Positions 1 to 8,237 of a DNA stretch of 64,000 nucleotides are shown here, one piece after another. The stretch covers positions 248,001 to 312,000 of the forward strand of contig NZ_BMVY01000001.1 of the NCBI RefSeq assembly GCF_014650955.1. Direction: 5' to 3'. The position numbers and the translations under genes were made by a program. The stretch comes from Streptomyces tauricus (GTDB taxonomy: Bacteria; Actinomycetota; Actinomycetes; Streptomycetales; Streptomycetaceae). The notes under the pieces were generated by a model. That model was not told the origin of the DNA. It saw only the letters and a list, made by a program, of their open reading frames with translations, and did not search any database. Every line of letters starts with the position of its first letter. Positions within the stretch are counted from its first letter, which is position 1.

Positions 1-1
1 C

Positions 2-436
2 CTGCCCTACGGCATCCAGCGGCGCATCGAGATCGCCCGTGCCATGGCCGCCCGGCCCCGGCTGCTGCTGCTCGACGAACCGGCCGCCGGACTGAACGGC
101 GAGGAGGTGGGGCAACTCGCTGGCATCGTGCGTTCCATCCGCGACAGCGGCACCACGGTCGTCCTCATCGAGCACAACATGGGTCTGGTCATGTCGCTGT
201 GCGAGCGCGTCACCGTGCTCTCCGGCGGCGGGGTCATCGCGGAGGGCACACCGGCCGAGGTGGTGGCCGCTCCCGAGGTCATCGAGGCGTATCTCGGGGA
301 CTCGGCGCTGGCGGACGTACCGCGACCGCAGCCGGTTCCTGCTCCTGCTCCGGCTCCGGCTCCGGCTCCGGAGCCTCCGGGTGGCTCGCCTCCGCCGGCT
401 TCACCTCCGTCCGCTTCGAAGGAGGCGAGCCGATGA
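2..436 (+). CDS. Branched-chain amino acid-type ABC transporter ATPase, C-terminal part (LivG-like)
   Basis: The gene enters from the left edge, so only its last 144 codons are visible. They contain the end of the signature helix, a Walker B motif (LLLLDEPAAGLN), and the H-loop in LIEHNMGLVM. The AGLN stretch after Walker B and the EHNM H-loop are typical of LivG-type ATPases, which energise high-affinity branched-chain amino acid or urea importers. The C-terminus carries an unusual Pro/Ala tail (about residues 110-135 of the visible part) encoded by GCTCCG-like hexamer repeats. The next gene starts at 433 inside the stop codon (ATGA), so the two ATPases are translationally coupled. The substrate cannot be told from these genes because the permeases and binding protein lie outside the window. 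Confidence 0.88.
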   Translation: MPYGIQRRIEIARAMAARPRLLLLDEPAAGLNGEEVGQLAGIVRSIRDSGTTVVLIEHNMGLVMSLCERVTVLSGGGVIAEGTPAEVVAAPEVIEAYLGDSALADVPRPQPVPAPAPAPAPAPEPPGGSPPPASPPSASKEASR

Positions 437-1209
437 GGACGATCTCCTTCCGGCGCACGGCCGCACCCGACCCGGGGACCCCGGGCACCCCGGCGACCCC
501 GGCCACACTCGCCGTCGACGACCTGTCCGTGCACTACGGCGGTGTCCGCGCGGTCAGTTCCATCAGCTTCAGCGTGGCGCCCGGGGCATCGGTGGGCATC
601 ATCGGCGCCAACGGCGCGGGCAAGACCTCCACGCTCAAGGCCCTGATGGGACTGGTCCCGCGGGGCGGCGGACGCATCACCCTGGGCGAACGTGACCTGA
701 CCCGGGTTCGGGCCCGCGACATGGTGCGGCACGGCATCGGCTACGTACCGGAGGGCCGGCATGTCTTCCCCGGCCTGACCGTGGAGAAGAACCTGATGCT
801 CGGCGCGTACGCCCGCCGCTGGGACGACGGGACCCGGTCCACACTGGCCGAGGTGCACGAACTCTTCCCCGTGCTGGGCGAGATGGGCGGGCGGCTGGCC
901 GGCGCGCTCTCCGGTGGACAGCAGCAGATGCTCTCCATCGGCCGCGCGCTGATGGCCGGGCCGCGCATCCTCCTCCTCGACGAACCGTCCATGGGGCTCT
1001 CGCCCAAGCTCGTCGGCGAGATCCTGAACGCGCTGAAACGGCTGCGCGAGGAGGGACTGAGCCTGCTGCTCGTCGAGCAGAACGCCAAACTCACCTTCGG
1101 CGCGACGAGCCACTGCCTGGTCATGGAGAACGGCAGTGTCGCCATGACGGGAACCTCCGAGGAGCTCAGCCAGGACCCGCGGGTGCGGCGGATCTACCTC
1201 GGCCTGTGA
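433..1209 (+). CDS. Branched-chain amino acid-type ABC transporter ATPase (LivF-like)
   Basis: A 258-residue ATPase. Walker A is GANGAGKTS (about 58-66), the signature LSGGQQQML lies near 159-167, and Walker B ILLLDEPSMGLSP near 179. The LSGGQQQML signature and the GLSPKLV stretch are characteristic of LivF, the second ATPase of HAAT-family importers. Residues 1-26 are a Pro/Thr/Ala-rich extension with short repeats and are not part of the usual fold. The start at 433 overlaps the upstream ATPase by 4 nt. It is the last gene of its operon; the next gene, at 1256-1615, is convergent. Family assignment is firm, substrate unknown. Confidence 0.92.
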   Translation: MRTISFRRTAAPDPGTPGTPATPATLAVDDLSVHYGGVRAVSSISFSVAPGASVGIIGANGAGKTSTLKALMGLVPRGGGRITLGERDLTRVRARDMVRHGIGYVPEGRHVFPGLTVEKNLMLGAYARRWDDGTRSTLAEVHELFPVLGEMGGRLAGALSGGQQQMLSIGRALMAGPRILLLDEPSMGLSPKLVGEILNALKRLREEGLSLLLVEQNAKLTFGATSHCLVMENGSVAMTGTSEELSQDPRVRRIYLGL

Positions 1210-1255
1210 TCGACCGGTCCACGACCGGCATCCCTCGGTGGTGCCGGCCGGACCG

Positions 1256-1615
1256 TCAGCTCGCGGTCGGGCGCCAAGCCGCCTCGGCGGCCCGGACCGT
1301 CGGGTGGACGGGGAAGACCTGGTCCAGGCCGACGATGCGGAAGATCCGGCTGACGGGATCGGGCACGGCGGCCAGGGCGATGCCCCCACCGGCCGCCAGG
1401 GCGTGATTGCGGGCGGCGATGAGCACGGTGAGACCGCTGGAGTCGCAGAAGGTGACGCCGCCCAGGTCGAGGACGAGCTGCTGGCCCGGACGCAGGTCGA
1501 GCCCGGGCAGTGCGGCGCGTACCTCGGGGGCGCTGTGGTGGTCCAGCTCCCCGGCGAGCTCGATGACCGCTCCGGCGGGAGCGGTGCGGGTGCGGAGGGT
1601 CAGGTGCTGGGTCAC
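1256..1615 (-). CDS. STAS-domain anti-sigma factor antagonist (RsbV-like)
   Basis: A single STAS domain of 119 residues with the phosphorylatable serine motif DSSGLTVLI at about 58-66. Proteins of this type (RsbV, SpoIIAA, BldG) bind an anti-sigma kinase when unphosphorylated and so release a sigma factor. Translation starts at GTG 1615 and overlaps the stop of the upstream phosphatase gene by 4 nt (GTGA), so phosphatase and antagonist are coupled. The phosphatase is the natural candidate to dephosphorylate this protein. No anti-sigma kinase or sigma factor gene lies within the window, so the downstream partner must be elsewhere. Confidence 0.9.
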   Translation of the reverse strand: MTQHLTLRTRTAPAGAVIELAGELDHHSAPEVRAALPGLDLRPGQQLVLDLGGVTFCDSSGLTVLIAARNHALAAGGGIALAAVPDPVSRIFRIVGLDQVFPVHPTVRAAEAAWRPTAS

Positions 1616-2934
1616 TGCTGCTCTTCACTGGGGGGTCGGGGGACGTGGATGGCCAGGACGGCGGTGTCGTCGTCGACACCGCTGCCGAAGGTGTCGAGCA
1701 GGTCGCGGATCGCGTCGACGGTGTCCGAGGCGGTGGTGGGAGCCAGGGTGCGGGCGAAGTCGAGGAGGGCGTCGTCGCCGTAGCGGTCCTCGCCGTAACG
1801 GTCCTCGCTGTCGAGGCCGGCGCTGACATGGGCCTCGGTGAGTCCGTCGGTGTGCAGCAGCAGGGTGTCGCCGGGGGACAGCCGGACGGCGGTGGTGGCT
1901 ATGTGGGCGTCGGGCAGGACGCCGATGAGCTGTCCGCCCGGGGTGGGCAGGTAGTCGGTGGTGCCGTCGGCGCGCATCAGCAGGGCCGGAGGATGTCCGC
2001 CGCCGGCCAGGGTGATGTGGAAGCCGCCCCGGTCCGGGTCCGGGTCAGGGGTCAGCAGGCCGAAGATGACGGTGCAGAAACGCGGGTCGGCGCCGTTGTA
2101 CTCGTGGTTGAGGACCGTGTTGAGGTTGCCGAGTACGGCGACGGGGTCGGGGTTGTACACGGCCGCGGCCCGCAGGGTGTAGCGGGCCAGCGAGGTGACG
2201 GCCGCCGCGGCGGCCCCCTTGCCGCACACATCGCCCAGGAACAGTCCCCAGGTGCCCTCGGCCAGCGGGAACAGGTCGTAGAAGTCGCCGCCGACCTCGT
2301 CGGCCGAGGCGATGTGGTAGTACGCGGAGACGTTCAGGCCGGGCACGTCGGCCAGGATCGGTGGCAGCAGTGTCTTCTGCAGGGTGGCGGCCAGGCGCTG
2401 GAGCCGTTCGCGTTCCCGCTCGGCCTCCTTGCGGGCGCGCAGCAGCTCTGTCTCGTAGGCGCGGCGGTCGCGTGCGTCGAAGAGGGTGGTACGGATCAGC
2501 AGCGGCTGCCCGTCCTCGCCCGTCCTCACCGTCGAGGTGACCAGGACCGGCAGGCGGGAGCCGTCGGCGGCCTTCAGTTCCAGGGCGATGCCGCTGACCT
2601 CGCCCTGCATTCTCAGCAACGGGGCGAAGTGGGTCTCGTGGTAGAGCCGCCCGCCGACGGTCAGCAGGTCGGAGAAGTACCTACGGCCCAGCAGGTCGTC
2701 CCGCTCGTAGCCCAGCCAGTCCAGCAGCGTCGTGTTGACCTTCAGGATCCTGCCGTCCAGCAGGGTGGAGAGATAACCGCACGGCGCGTGCTCGTACAGA
2801 TCCTCGGCGCTGTCCTCCAGCAGCGCGGAGAGTTGCGCCTCGTCGCCGGAGGAGTCACGGCCGCCGCTGTCCCCGACGGCCGCGGCCCCGTCTGTCTCGG
2901 CCTCCGCGTCTTCCTCGTCGCCGCAGCCGCGCAT
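1612..2934 (-). CDS. PAS domain-SpoIIE/PP2C serine phosphatase (RsbP-like)
   Basis: A 440-residue protein. An acidic N-terminus is followed by a PAS domain (about 45-150), a charged coiled-coil linker (about 155-185) and a SpoIIE/PP2C domain (about 195-430) with metal-binding signatures EVGGDFYD and GDVCGKG and a terminal DDDTAVLAIHV. This is the architecture of Bacillus subtilis RsbP, the energy-stress phosphatase that dephosphorylates RsbV. The ATG at 2934 overlaps the upstream hydrolase stop by one base (TGATG) and was chosen over longer upstream starts for that reason. A short tandem duplication, EDRYGEDRYG, sits near the C-terminus. Its genetic partners are an RsbQ-like hydrolase and an STAS antagonist, so the module looks complete on the input side. 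Confidence 0.9.
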   Translation of the reverse strand: MRGCGDEEDAEAETDGAAAVGDSGGRDSSGDEAQLSALLEDSAEDLYEHAPCGYLSTLLDGRILKVNTTLLDWLGYERDDLLGRRYFSDLLTVGGRLYHETHFAPLLRMQGEVSGIALELKAADGSRLPVLVTSTVRTGEDGQPLLIRTTLFDARDRRAYETELLRARKEAERERERLQRLAATLQKTLLPPILADVPGLNVSAYYHIASADEVGGDFYDLFPLAEGTWGLFLGDVCGKGAAAAAVTSLARYTLRAAAVYNPDPVAVLGNLNTVLNHEYNGADPRFCTVIFGLLTPDPDPDRGGFHITLAGGGHPPALLMRADGTTDYLPTPGGQLIGVLPDAHIATTAVRLSPGDTLLLHTDGLTEAHVSAGLDSEDRYGEDRYGDDALLDFARTLAPTTASDTVDAIRDLLDTFGSGVDDDTAVLAIHVPRPPSEEQQ

Positions 2935-3743
2935 CAGGCGAGTGCTTCCACGAACGAGGCGATCGCTGCCGTGGTCTCCTCCGGGGCTGCGAGCTGCGGA
3001 CAGTGACCGGTGGCATCGAGCGTGACCAGGCGGCTTCCCGGGATCTGGGCGTGCACGAACTCTCCCACCTCCCGGGGAGCGATCGCGTCGCTGGAGCACT
3101 GGGCCACCAGCGTGGGGACCTTGACCAGGGCGAGGTCCTCGCGGTTGTCGGACAGGAACGTCACGCGTGCGAAGACCCGGGCGATCTCCGGATCGGTGCG
3201 GCAGAAACTGTTGGTCAGCTCCTCACCCAGTTCCGGCCGCTCCGGGTTGCCCATGATCACCGGGGCCATGGCGCCCGACCAGCCCAGATAGTTCGCGTCC
3301 AGCGATCCCAGGAGCTCGTCGATGTCCTCGGCGTCGAACCCGCCCCGGTAACCGGTCTCGGGATCGTCGATGAACCGCGGCGAGGGCGCCAGCAGCACGA
3401 GCCCGGCGAACGCCTCGGGCTCCTGGACAGCGGCCACCACACCCATCATCGCGCTCACGGAATGCCCCACGAACGTCACGGGGCCGAGCGCGAGCTCCCG
3501 GCACAGCTCCAGCACGTCCTCGACGTAGCCGTCGAGCGTCGAGTACCGGTCCGCGCTCCATGCCGACAGATCCGAGTTGCCCGCCCCCACGTGATCGAAG
3601 AGCACGACGGTGAAGTCGCGCTCCAGCGCCGGGACCACCAGACGCCACATGTTCTGGTCGCACCCGAACCCGTGCGCCAGCATCACCACGGGCCCGCCGG
3701 GGCGCCCGGACACCGTCACGTGGTTCCTATGCCGCACATCCAT
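2934..3743 (-). CDS. RsbQ-like alpha/beta hydrolase (energy-stress input)
   Basis: An alpha/beta hydrolase of 269 residues that closely follows B. subtilis RsbQ in motif order: RNHVTV, HGFGCDQNMW, FDHVGAGNSDL, TLDGYVEDVLELC, FVGHSV, APSPRFIDDP, REDLALVKVP and GHCPQ. The catalytic triad reads Ser95 (GHSVS), Asp219 (SSDAIAP) and His247 (ATGHC), at almost the same numbers as in RsbQ. The family also includes the plant receptors D14 and KAI2, which hydrolyse or bind small hydrophobic signals. ATG 3743 is preferred because AGGA lies 8 nt upstream; ATG 3752 is an alternative. It is the first gene of the hydrolase-phosphatase-STAS operon and likely activates the PAS phosphatase, as RsbQ does RsbP. 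The ligand is unknown. Confidence 0.88.
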   Translation of the reverse strand: MDVRHRNHVTVSGRPGGPVVMLAHGFGCDQNMWRLVVPALERDFTVVLFDHVGAGNSDLSAWSADRYSTLDGYVEDVLELCRELALGPVTFVGHSVSAMMGVVAAVQEPEAFAGLVLLAPSPRFIDDPETGYRGGFDAEDIDELLGSLDANYLGWSGAMAPVIMGNPERPELGEELTNSFCRTDPEIARVFARVTFLSDNREDLALVKVPTLVAQCSSDAIAPREVGEFVHAQIPGSRLVTLDATGHCPQLAAPEETTAAIASFVEALA

Positions 3744-3855
3744 ACCAAACATCCTCGCAGACCGGGGGTGGTCCCCGCGGATCGAGGAGCTGTGCGTGGG
3801 GCGGGACGCGTGCGGCGGGGTGGTCGGCCGTCCGCAGCCCTCATAGGGTGACCCG

Positions 3856-4787
3856 ATGGACCAGGACGAGCGGCTGCTCCACTCCTCCTCGTTCGGTGCG
3901 GCGGCCGTCGCGTACGCCGAGCACCGTCCGGACTACGCGCGGGCCGCGGTGCGCTGGGCGCTCGCACCCGCGGCCGGGCCGCGCGTACTCGACCTCGGGG
4001 CCGGGACCGGGAAGCTCACCGCCACGCTGCTCGCGCTGGGCGCGGACACCGTCGCGGTCGAGCCCGACCCGGCGATGCTGTCCGAGCTGCGCCGCTCACT
4101 GCCGGAAGTCCGTGCCCTGCCGGGAAGCGCCGAGGCGATCCCGCTGCCGGACGGGTCTGTCGACGCCGTGCTGGCGGGCAACGCCCTGCACTGGTTCGAC
4201 ATGGCCGTGGCGGGACCCGAGATCGCCAGGGTCCTCGTGCCCGGAGGCATCCTGGCCGGTCTGTGGAACGTCATGAACGACGAGGTCGACGGGCCCGGCG
4301 GGGCCGGCGGGATCGATGGGCTCGATGGGGCCGATGGGGCCGGTGAAGCCAACGGCGCCGGTGGGTCCCGTGGGCCCGACGGGGCTGGTGGGGCCGAATG
4401 GGCTGGTGGGGCTGGTGGGCCCGGTAGGGCCGGTGGGGCCGAATGGGTCTCCGGGCTCGCTCGGGTCGGCGGGAGCGCGGTCGTCGGTCCGCGGGACACA
4501 CCCGCTGGCTGGCGCGCCGAGACGGCGACGCGCACCTTCCGGAGACGGGCGCGGCCGCCTGTTTCGGCTCGCCTGAGCGGGCCGAGTTCCCGCACGGGCA
4601 GCGCCGTACCGCCGACTCCCTCGTCGCGGCCCTCGCGACGCGCGCCGGCATGCTGGTCATGCCGGAACCGGAGCGCCGGGCCACGCTGGACCGGATCCGC
4701 GGCTATCTCGCGAGCCGACCGGAGACCGCCCGCGGCGAGTTCACGCTCCCCATGCTGACCGCCGTACTGCGCGTCCGGCGCCTGTGA
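3856..4787 (+). pseudogene. Class I SAM methyltransferase, frameshifted near 4530
   Basis: The N-terminal part reads as a methyltransferase with motif I VLDLGAGTGKL (about 43-53) and a typical NALHWFD segment. The frame opened at 3856 runs on with degraded sequence to 4758. The family's conserved C-terminus ([31 protein letters not shown], ending VRRL at 4787) lies in another frame. The switch point is at about 4528-4532 and fits loss of a single base. Upstream of it, codons 4291-4443 are a 153-bp Gly/Ala-rich insertion built from 9-bp GGGCCGGTG-like repeats, between the family positions NDEVD and W. A TAGGGT box at 3844-3849 would give a nearly leaderless transcript. It may be a real pseudogene, a sequencing error or a phase-variable gene. 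Confidence 0.75.
4291..4443 (+). repeat. In-frame 9-bp minisatellite inside methyltransferase
   Basis: A 153-bp tract of degenerate GGGCCGGTG/GGGGCTGGTG units, exactly 51 codons long. It encodes a Gly/Ala/Asp-rich insert in the gene's own frame and collagen-like G-P-x triplets in the frame beginning at 4316. The flanking methyltransferase sequence continues in frame on both sides, so the tract is an insertion that preserved frame. Tracts of this kind are prone to slippage. Confidence 0.85.
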
Positions 4788-4853
4788 GACAGCACGTCGG
4801 CACCCGGACCCGACGGCCTCGCGCCTGTCCTGTCCGGCTGCCTGCCCTGTCCG

Positions 4854-7292
4854 TTATTCGGTGCGCAGAGCCGTGGCCGTACGGGTCCTGGCGGCCCAGC
4901 CGGCCGGCAGGAGCGCACCCAGGGCGGCGATGAGCAGGCCGCCCAGGACGAGCGGGACCAGTTCCGCCCCGTGGTAGACGGCCATGACGGAACCGGGGAG
5001 GCGGAGCCCCACGCTGTCGCCCATCGCGGGCAGGACCCAGCCGTGCAGGGCCACGCCGAGCGGCACGCCCAGCGAACCGGCGGCCAGTCCGGTCACGACG
5101 ACCGAGGTGAGGACCATCGCGACGGTCTGCCGGGGCGTCATGCCGAGCGCCTTGTGGACACCGATCTCCCGGACGCGCTCGCGGGTGTCGAGCAGGACGC
5201 CGTTGAGCACGCCGAGCGCGGCGACGGCGACGAGCATCAGCGTGAGGATCGCGGAGAGCGCGTTGAGCGTGACGACCATGTCGCCGCCGGCGCCGAGCCC
5301 GCCGGCCTGAGCGGTGACACCCAGCGGAGCCAGGTCCTTGTTCAGCGCATCGACATAGCCGGTCACATCGGTACCCGGCGTGACCGCGACGTGATGGCTC
5401 GTCTCCGTCAGGTCGGGATGTGCGCCGGCCAGAGTCGAGACGTCGGTGAAGACCTGCATGCCGTCGTTACGGGGGTCGAGGACCTCACCGACGATCCTGA
5501 CCGTGACCGGCTCGGCCGCCCCGTTCCCGTTCCCGTTCCCGTTCAGGGTGACGGTGTCGCCGATACGGGCGCCGGTGGCGGTCAGGAAGGGGGTCGGGAC
5601 CACGGCCTCACCGGGCCTGTCGAACCAGCGGCCCGAGACCATCGTGTAGCCGCCCCAGGAGGCGTCGCCGGTGAAGGCGATCACGTCGACGGCGCCGGTC
5701 AGACCGGACACGGCCATCCGTACCGTCGCGGCGCTGTAGTACTTCCCTGTCCCGGCGGCGGCCTCGACGACCGCGGCGGGATCGGCCTCGGACTGCTTCT
5801 CGGCGCCGGAGCCCTGAGGACTTCGGGAGCCCGGCATGCCTCCGGTACCGGGCGCGTCTACAGCACCGGACGGGCCTTCGGCACCGGGCGGGCCTGGGCG
5901 GCCGAAGTCCGGCAGTGGCGCGGGCACCACCACATCGGCGACATCGTGGGCCTTCGCCTTCATCACCTGGCCGAGCGAGGCGCTCATCCCCACGGTGAAC
6001 GTGACGGCCACGGTGCCGAACAGGATCGCCGTGCCCATGGCCAGCGCGCGGACGGGCCGGGCGAAGGGCCGGGCCAGGCCCAGGGCGACCGGCCGAGGCA
6101 ACGGCAGCCGTCCGGCGAGGCGGGCCGCCCACCGTCCGCGCCCCGCCGGAGAGGTCCGGCCCACGGCGAGCGCGTCGACCGTACGCAGCCGGCCGGCCCG
6201 CCAGGCACTCGCCCACGCGGTCACCGCCACCAGGCCGAGCACCCCGCCGGTCACCGTCAGGTCTACCCAGGGGGCGACGGCCAGGGACGAGGTGCCGTAG
6301 ACCTCCTCGGTCTCGGCCATGACGGGGACGGCGAGCAGATGGCCGGCGACGACACCGAGGGCCGTGCCGACCGCGGCCGGGATCAGCGCCTGGCCCACGT
6401 ACGCCCGGACGACCTGGGACGGGGTGAGACCGACGGCCTTGAGGATGCCGATGCGGCGCGTTCCCGTACCGACGGCCGACGCGACGATGTTGCCGACGAT
6501 GAGCACCGACATGACCAGGCCCAGCGCTCCGAACGCCATGAGGAACGGGACGTAGACGGCGGTCTCTCGCTCGGCGGTCTCCTTGACGGTCAGCCAGGAC
6601 TGTTTGCCGAGGACCGCTCCGGACGGCAGGGAGCGCGTCACGGCGCTGCCGCCCGCGGTGATCCGGGCGGCGGTGTCCGCCTCGGTGAAGCGGTAGAGCA
6701 TCTGGTAGCCACCGCCGCCGGGCACCGTGAGCGCCGGCATCTGGGACGGGACCACCCAGGCGTCGGCGGTCCGGGTGACCGAGCGGGCCACCCCGACCAC
6801 CGTCAGTTCTGGATCGCCGGGCAGGTCGGGGAAGGTGATCTCCATGCCCAGGGCCGGGATGAGCGGGGCGTCGGCGGACAGCGCGACCTCACCGGAGCGC
6901 GTGGGCCACCGCCCGTCGCGCAGCGCCACCTCGTCCACGTCACGGCCCGGATCGCCCCGGCCGGCCACGGTCAACGGGCCGCCGGGGCCGGCTCCGTCCG
7001 AGCGCGGGGTGACCGTCGCCGTACGGAAGGGCCCGGCCGCCCCGCTCACTCCTTGGACGTCCTTGGACTTCGACAACTGCCCGGCACTCACCTTGCCCGC
7101 GTCGAACTGCAGGGACAGATGCGCGCCGTGCTGCTCGGCGAAGGCGTCGTCGAAGGGCGCGCCGGACACCACGAGCAGCGATTCGCCGAGGACGGAGACG
7201 GTCACCGCCATCATCGTGGCGAGCCCGACCACCAGCGTCTGTACGCGACGGCGACGCACCCCCGAGCGCACCACTTTGCCGAGCGCGCTCAT
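4854..7292 (-). CDS. FtsX-family ABC transporter permease
   Basis: An 812-residue permease. An N-terminal membrane segment (about 18-42) is followed by a large extracytoplasmic domain and a first FtsX core (about 245-370). A second transmembrane and extracytoplasmic unit follows, and a second FtsX core with the family motif REIGVHKALGMTPRQ closes the protein (about 680-810). The duplicated MacB/FtsX arrangement belongs to efflux or lipoprotein-extrusion exporters rather than importers. Two low-complexity inserts are present: a Gly/Pro/Ala/Ser-rich linker near residues 455-500 and an NGNGNGNG run encoded by GTTCCC repeats at 5518-5543. The start overlaps the ATPase stop by 4 nt. The divergent two-component system at 8238-10555 may control it. 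Substrate unknown. Confidence 0.9.
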   Translation of the reverse strand: MSALGKVVRSGVRRRRVQTLVVGLATMMAVTVSVLGESLLVVSGAPFDDAFAEQHGAHLSLQFDAGKVSAGQLSKSKDVQGVSGAAGPFRTATVTPRSDGAGPGGPLTVAGRGDPGRDVDEVALRDGRWPTRSGEVALSADAPLIPALGMEITFPDLPGDPELTVVGVARSVTRTADAWVVPSQMPALTVPGGGGYQMLYRFTEADTAARITAGGSAVTRSLPSGAVLGKQSWLTVKETAERETAVYVPFLMAFGALGLVMSVLIVGNIVASAVGTGTRRIGILKAVGLTPSQVVRAYVGQALIPAAVGTALGVVAGHLLAVPVMAETEEVYGTSSLAVAPWVDLTVTGGVLGLVAVTAWASAWRAGRLRTVDALAVGRTSPAGRGRWAARLAGRLPLPRPVALGLARPFARPVRALAMGTAILFGTVAVTFTVGMSASLGQVMKAKAHDVADVVVPAPLPDFGRPGPPGAEGPSGAVDAPGTGGMPGSRSPQGSGAEKQSEADPAAVVEAAAGTGKYYSAATVRMAVSGLTGAVDVIAFTGDASWGGYTMVSGRWFDRPGEAVVPTPFLTATGARIGDTVTLNGNGNGNGAAEPVTVRIVGEVLDPRNDGMQVFTDVSTLAGAHPDLTETSHHVAVTPGTDVTGYVDALNKDLAPLGVTAQAGGLGAGGDMVVTLNALSAILTLMLVAVAALGVLNGVLLDTRERVREIGVHKALGMTPRQTVAMVLTSVVVTGLAAGSLGVPLGVALHGWVLPAMGDSVGLRLPGSVMAVYHGAELVPLVLGGLLIAALGALLPAGWAARTRTATALRTE

Positions 7293-8026
7293 CGGACGAC
7301 CTGAGAGGCGTCGATGCGCGAGGCGTCGCCCTGCGAGGCGACGGCTTCCGACCGGACGTCGTCGGTGATCCGGCCGTCGGCGATCCGGACCGTGCGGGTC
7401 GTGCAGGACCGGGCCAGGGCCAGGTCGTGGGTGACCACGACGAGGGTCTGGCCCTCGGCGTTGAGGTCGCCGAGCAGCCTGCTGACGTCCCGTCCGGCTG
7501 CCGTGTCCAGCGCCCCGGTCGGCTCGTCGGCCAGGAGCAGCGCGGGCCGGTTCATCAACGCCCGCGCCACCGCGACCCGTTGCCGTTCACCGCCGGACAG
7601 CCGCCCCGGACGGACGCGGGCGTACCGGTCGATGCCCAGCAGTTCCAGGAGTTCGGCCGCCCGGCGGTCCGCCTCGCCGCGTGCCATCCCCGCCAGGCGG
7701 GCGGGCAGGGCGACATTGTCGGTGACGGTCAGATCGTCGAGCAGGTTGAAGAACTGGAAGACCATGCCGACCTTCGACCGCCGGTAGAGCGCCGATCCGG
7801 CTTCGCCCAGCCCGTCCACCCGCACCCCGTCCACGGTGACGGTCCCCGTGTCGGGCCGGTCCAGGCCCGCGATGAGATTGAGCAGCGTGGACTTGCCGCT
7901 GCCGGAAGGGCCGAGGATCGCGACGGCCTCACCGGGCCGCACGGTCAGGGACACCTCCTGCAGAGCGGGCGGGCCGTCGTCGTACCGGCGGCTCACCTCC
8001 CTCAGTTCGATCACCGGCATGGTCAC
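7289..8026 (-). CDS. LolD/MacB-type ABC transporter ATPase
   Basis: A 245-residue ATPase with Walker A GPSGSGKST (39-47), Q-loop MVFQFFNLLDDLTV, signature LSGGERQRVAVARAL, Walker B LLLADEPTGALD, and an H-loop in VVVTHDLALA. The FFNLLDDLTVTDNV Q-loop and the GALDTAAGRDV stretch are typical of the LolD/MacB/BceA group that partners FtsX permeases. The C-terminal 20 residues are a degenerate serine/aspartate tail (DASRIDASQ). It is coupled to the permease gene by an ATGA overlap, forming a two-gene exporter operon that fires away from the neighbouring histidine kinase gene. Confidence 0.93.
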   Translation of the reverse strand: MTMPVIELREVSRRYDDGPPALQEVSLTVRPGEAVAILGPSGSGKSTLLNLIAGLDRPDTGTVTVDGVRVDGLGEAGSALYRRSKVGMVFQFFNLLDDLTVTDNVALPARLAGMARGEADRRAAELLELLGIDRYARVRPGRLSGGERQRVAVARALMNRPALLLADEPTGALDTAAGRDVSRLLGDLNAEGQTLVVVTHDLALARSCTTRTVRIADGRITDDVRSEAVASQGDASRIDASQVVR

Positions 8027-8237
8027 GAAGTGCTCCTTGCGTCGGGGGAGTCGGCTGCCTGAACGCTAGGAGCGGGCCCGGCCCGTACACATCGCCCGCC
8101 CGGACCCATTGCGGTACCGCGTCGGGACGATTCCCCGGAACGTCATCCCTGCGACGTAGGCGGGTGATGTATCCGGTGCGGCGAGAACGACCATCAGGAC
8201 GGACTCCGCGAGGTCGCGCGACGGCGACAATGAACCG

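Noticed and set aside
7..1389. Long open frame on the minus strand opposite the LivG/LivF genes
   Set aside because: It is the antisense shadow of two clear ATPases; composition is low-complexity and shows no family motif.
4316..4576. Collagen-like G-P-x protein in an alternative frame
   Set aside because: The triplets come from the 9-bp repeat inside the methyltransferase; no ribosome site and no collagen flanking domains.
4971..7304. 777-codon plus-strand frame opposite the FtsX permease gene
   Set aside because: His/Gly/Arg/Asp-rich shadow of the permease; typical of GC-rich antisense frames.
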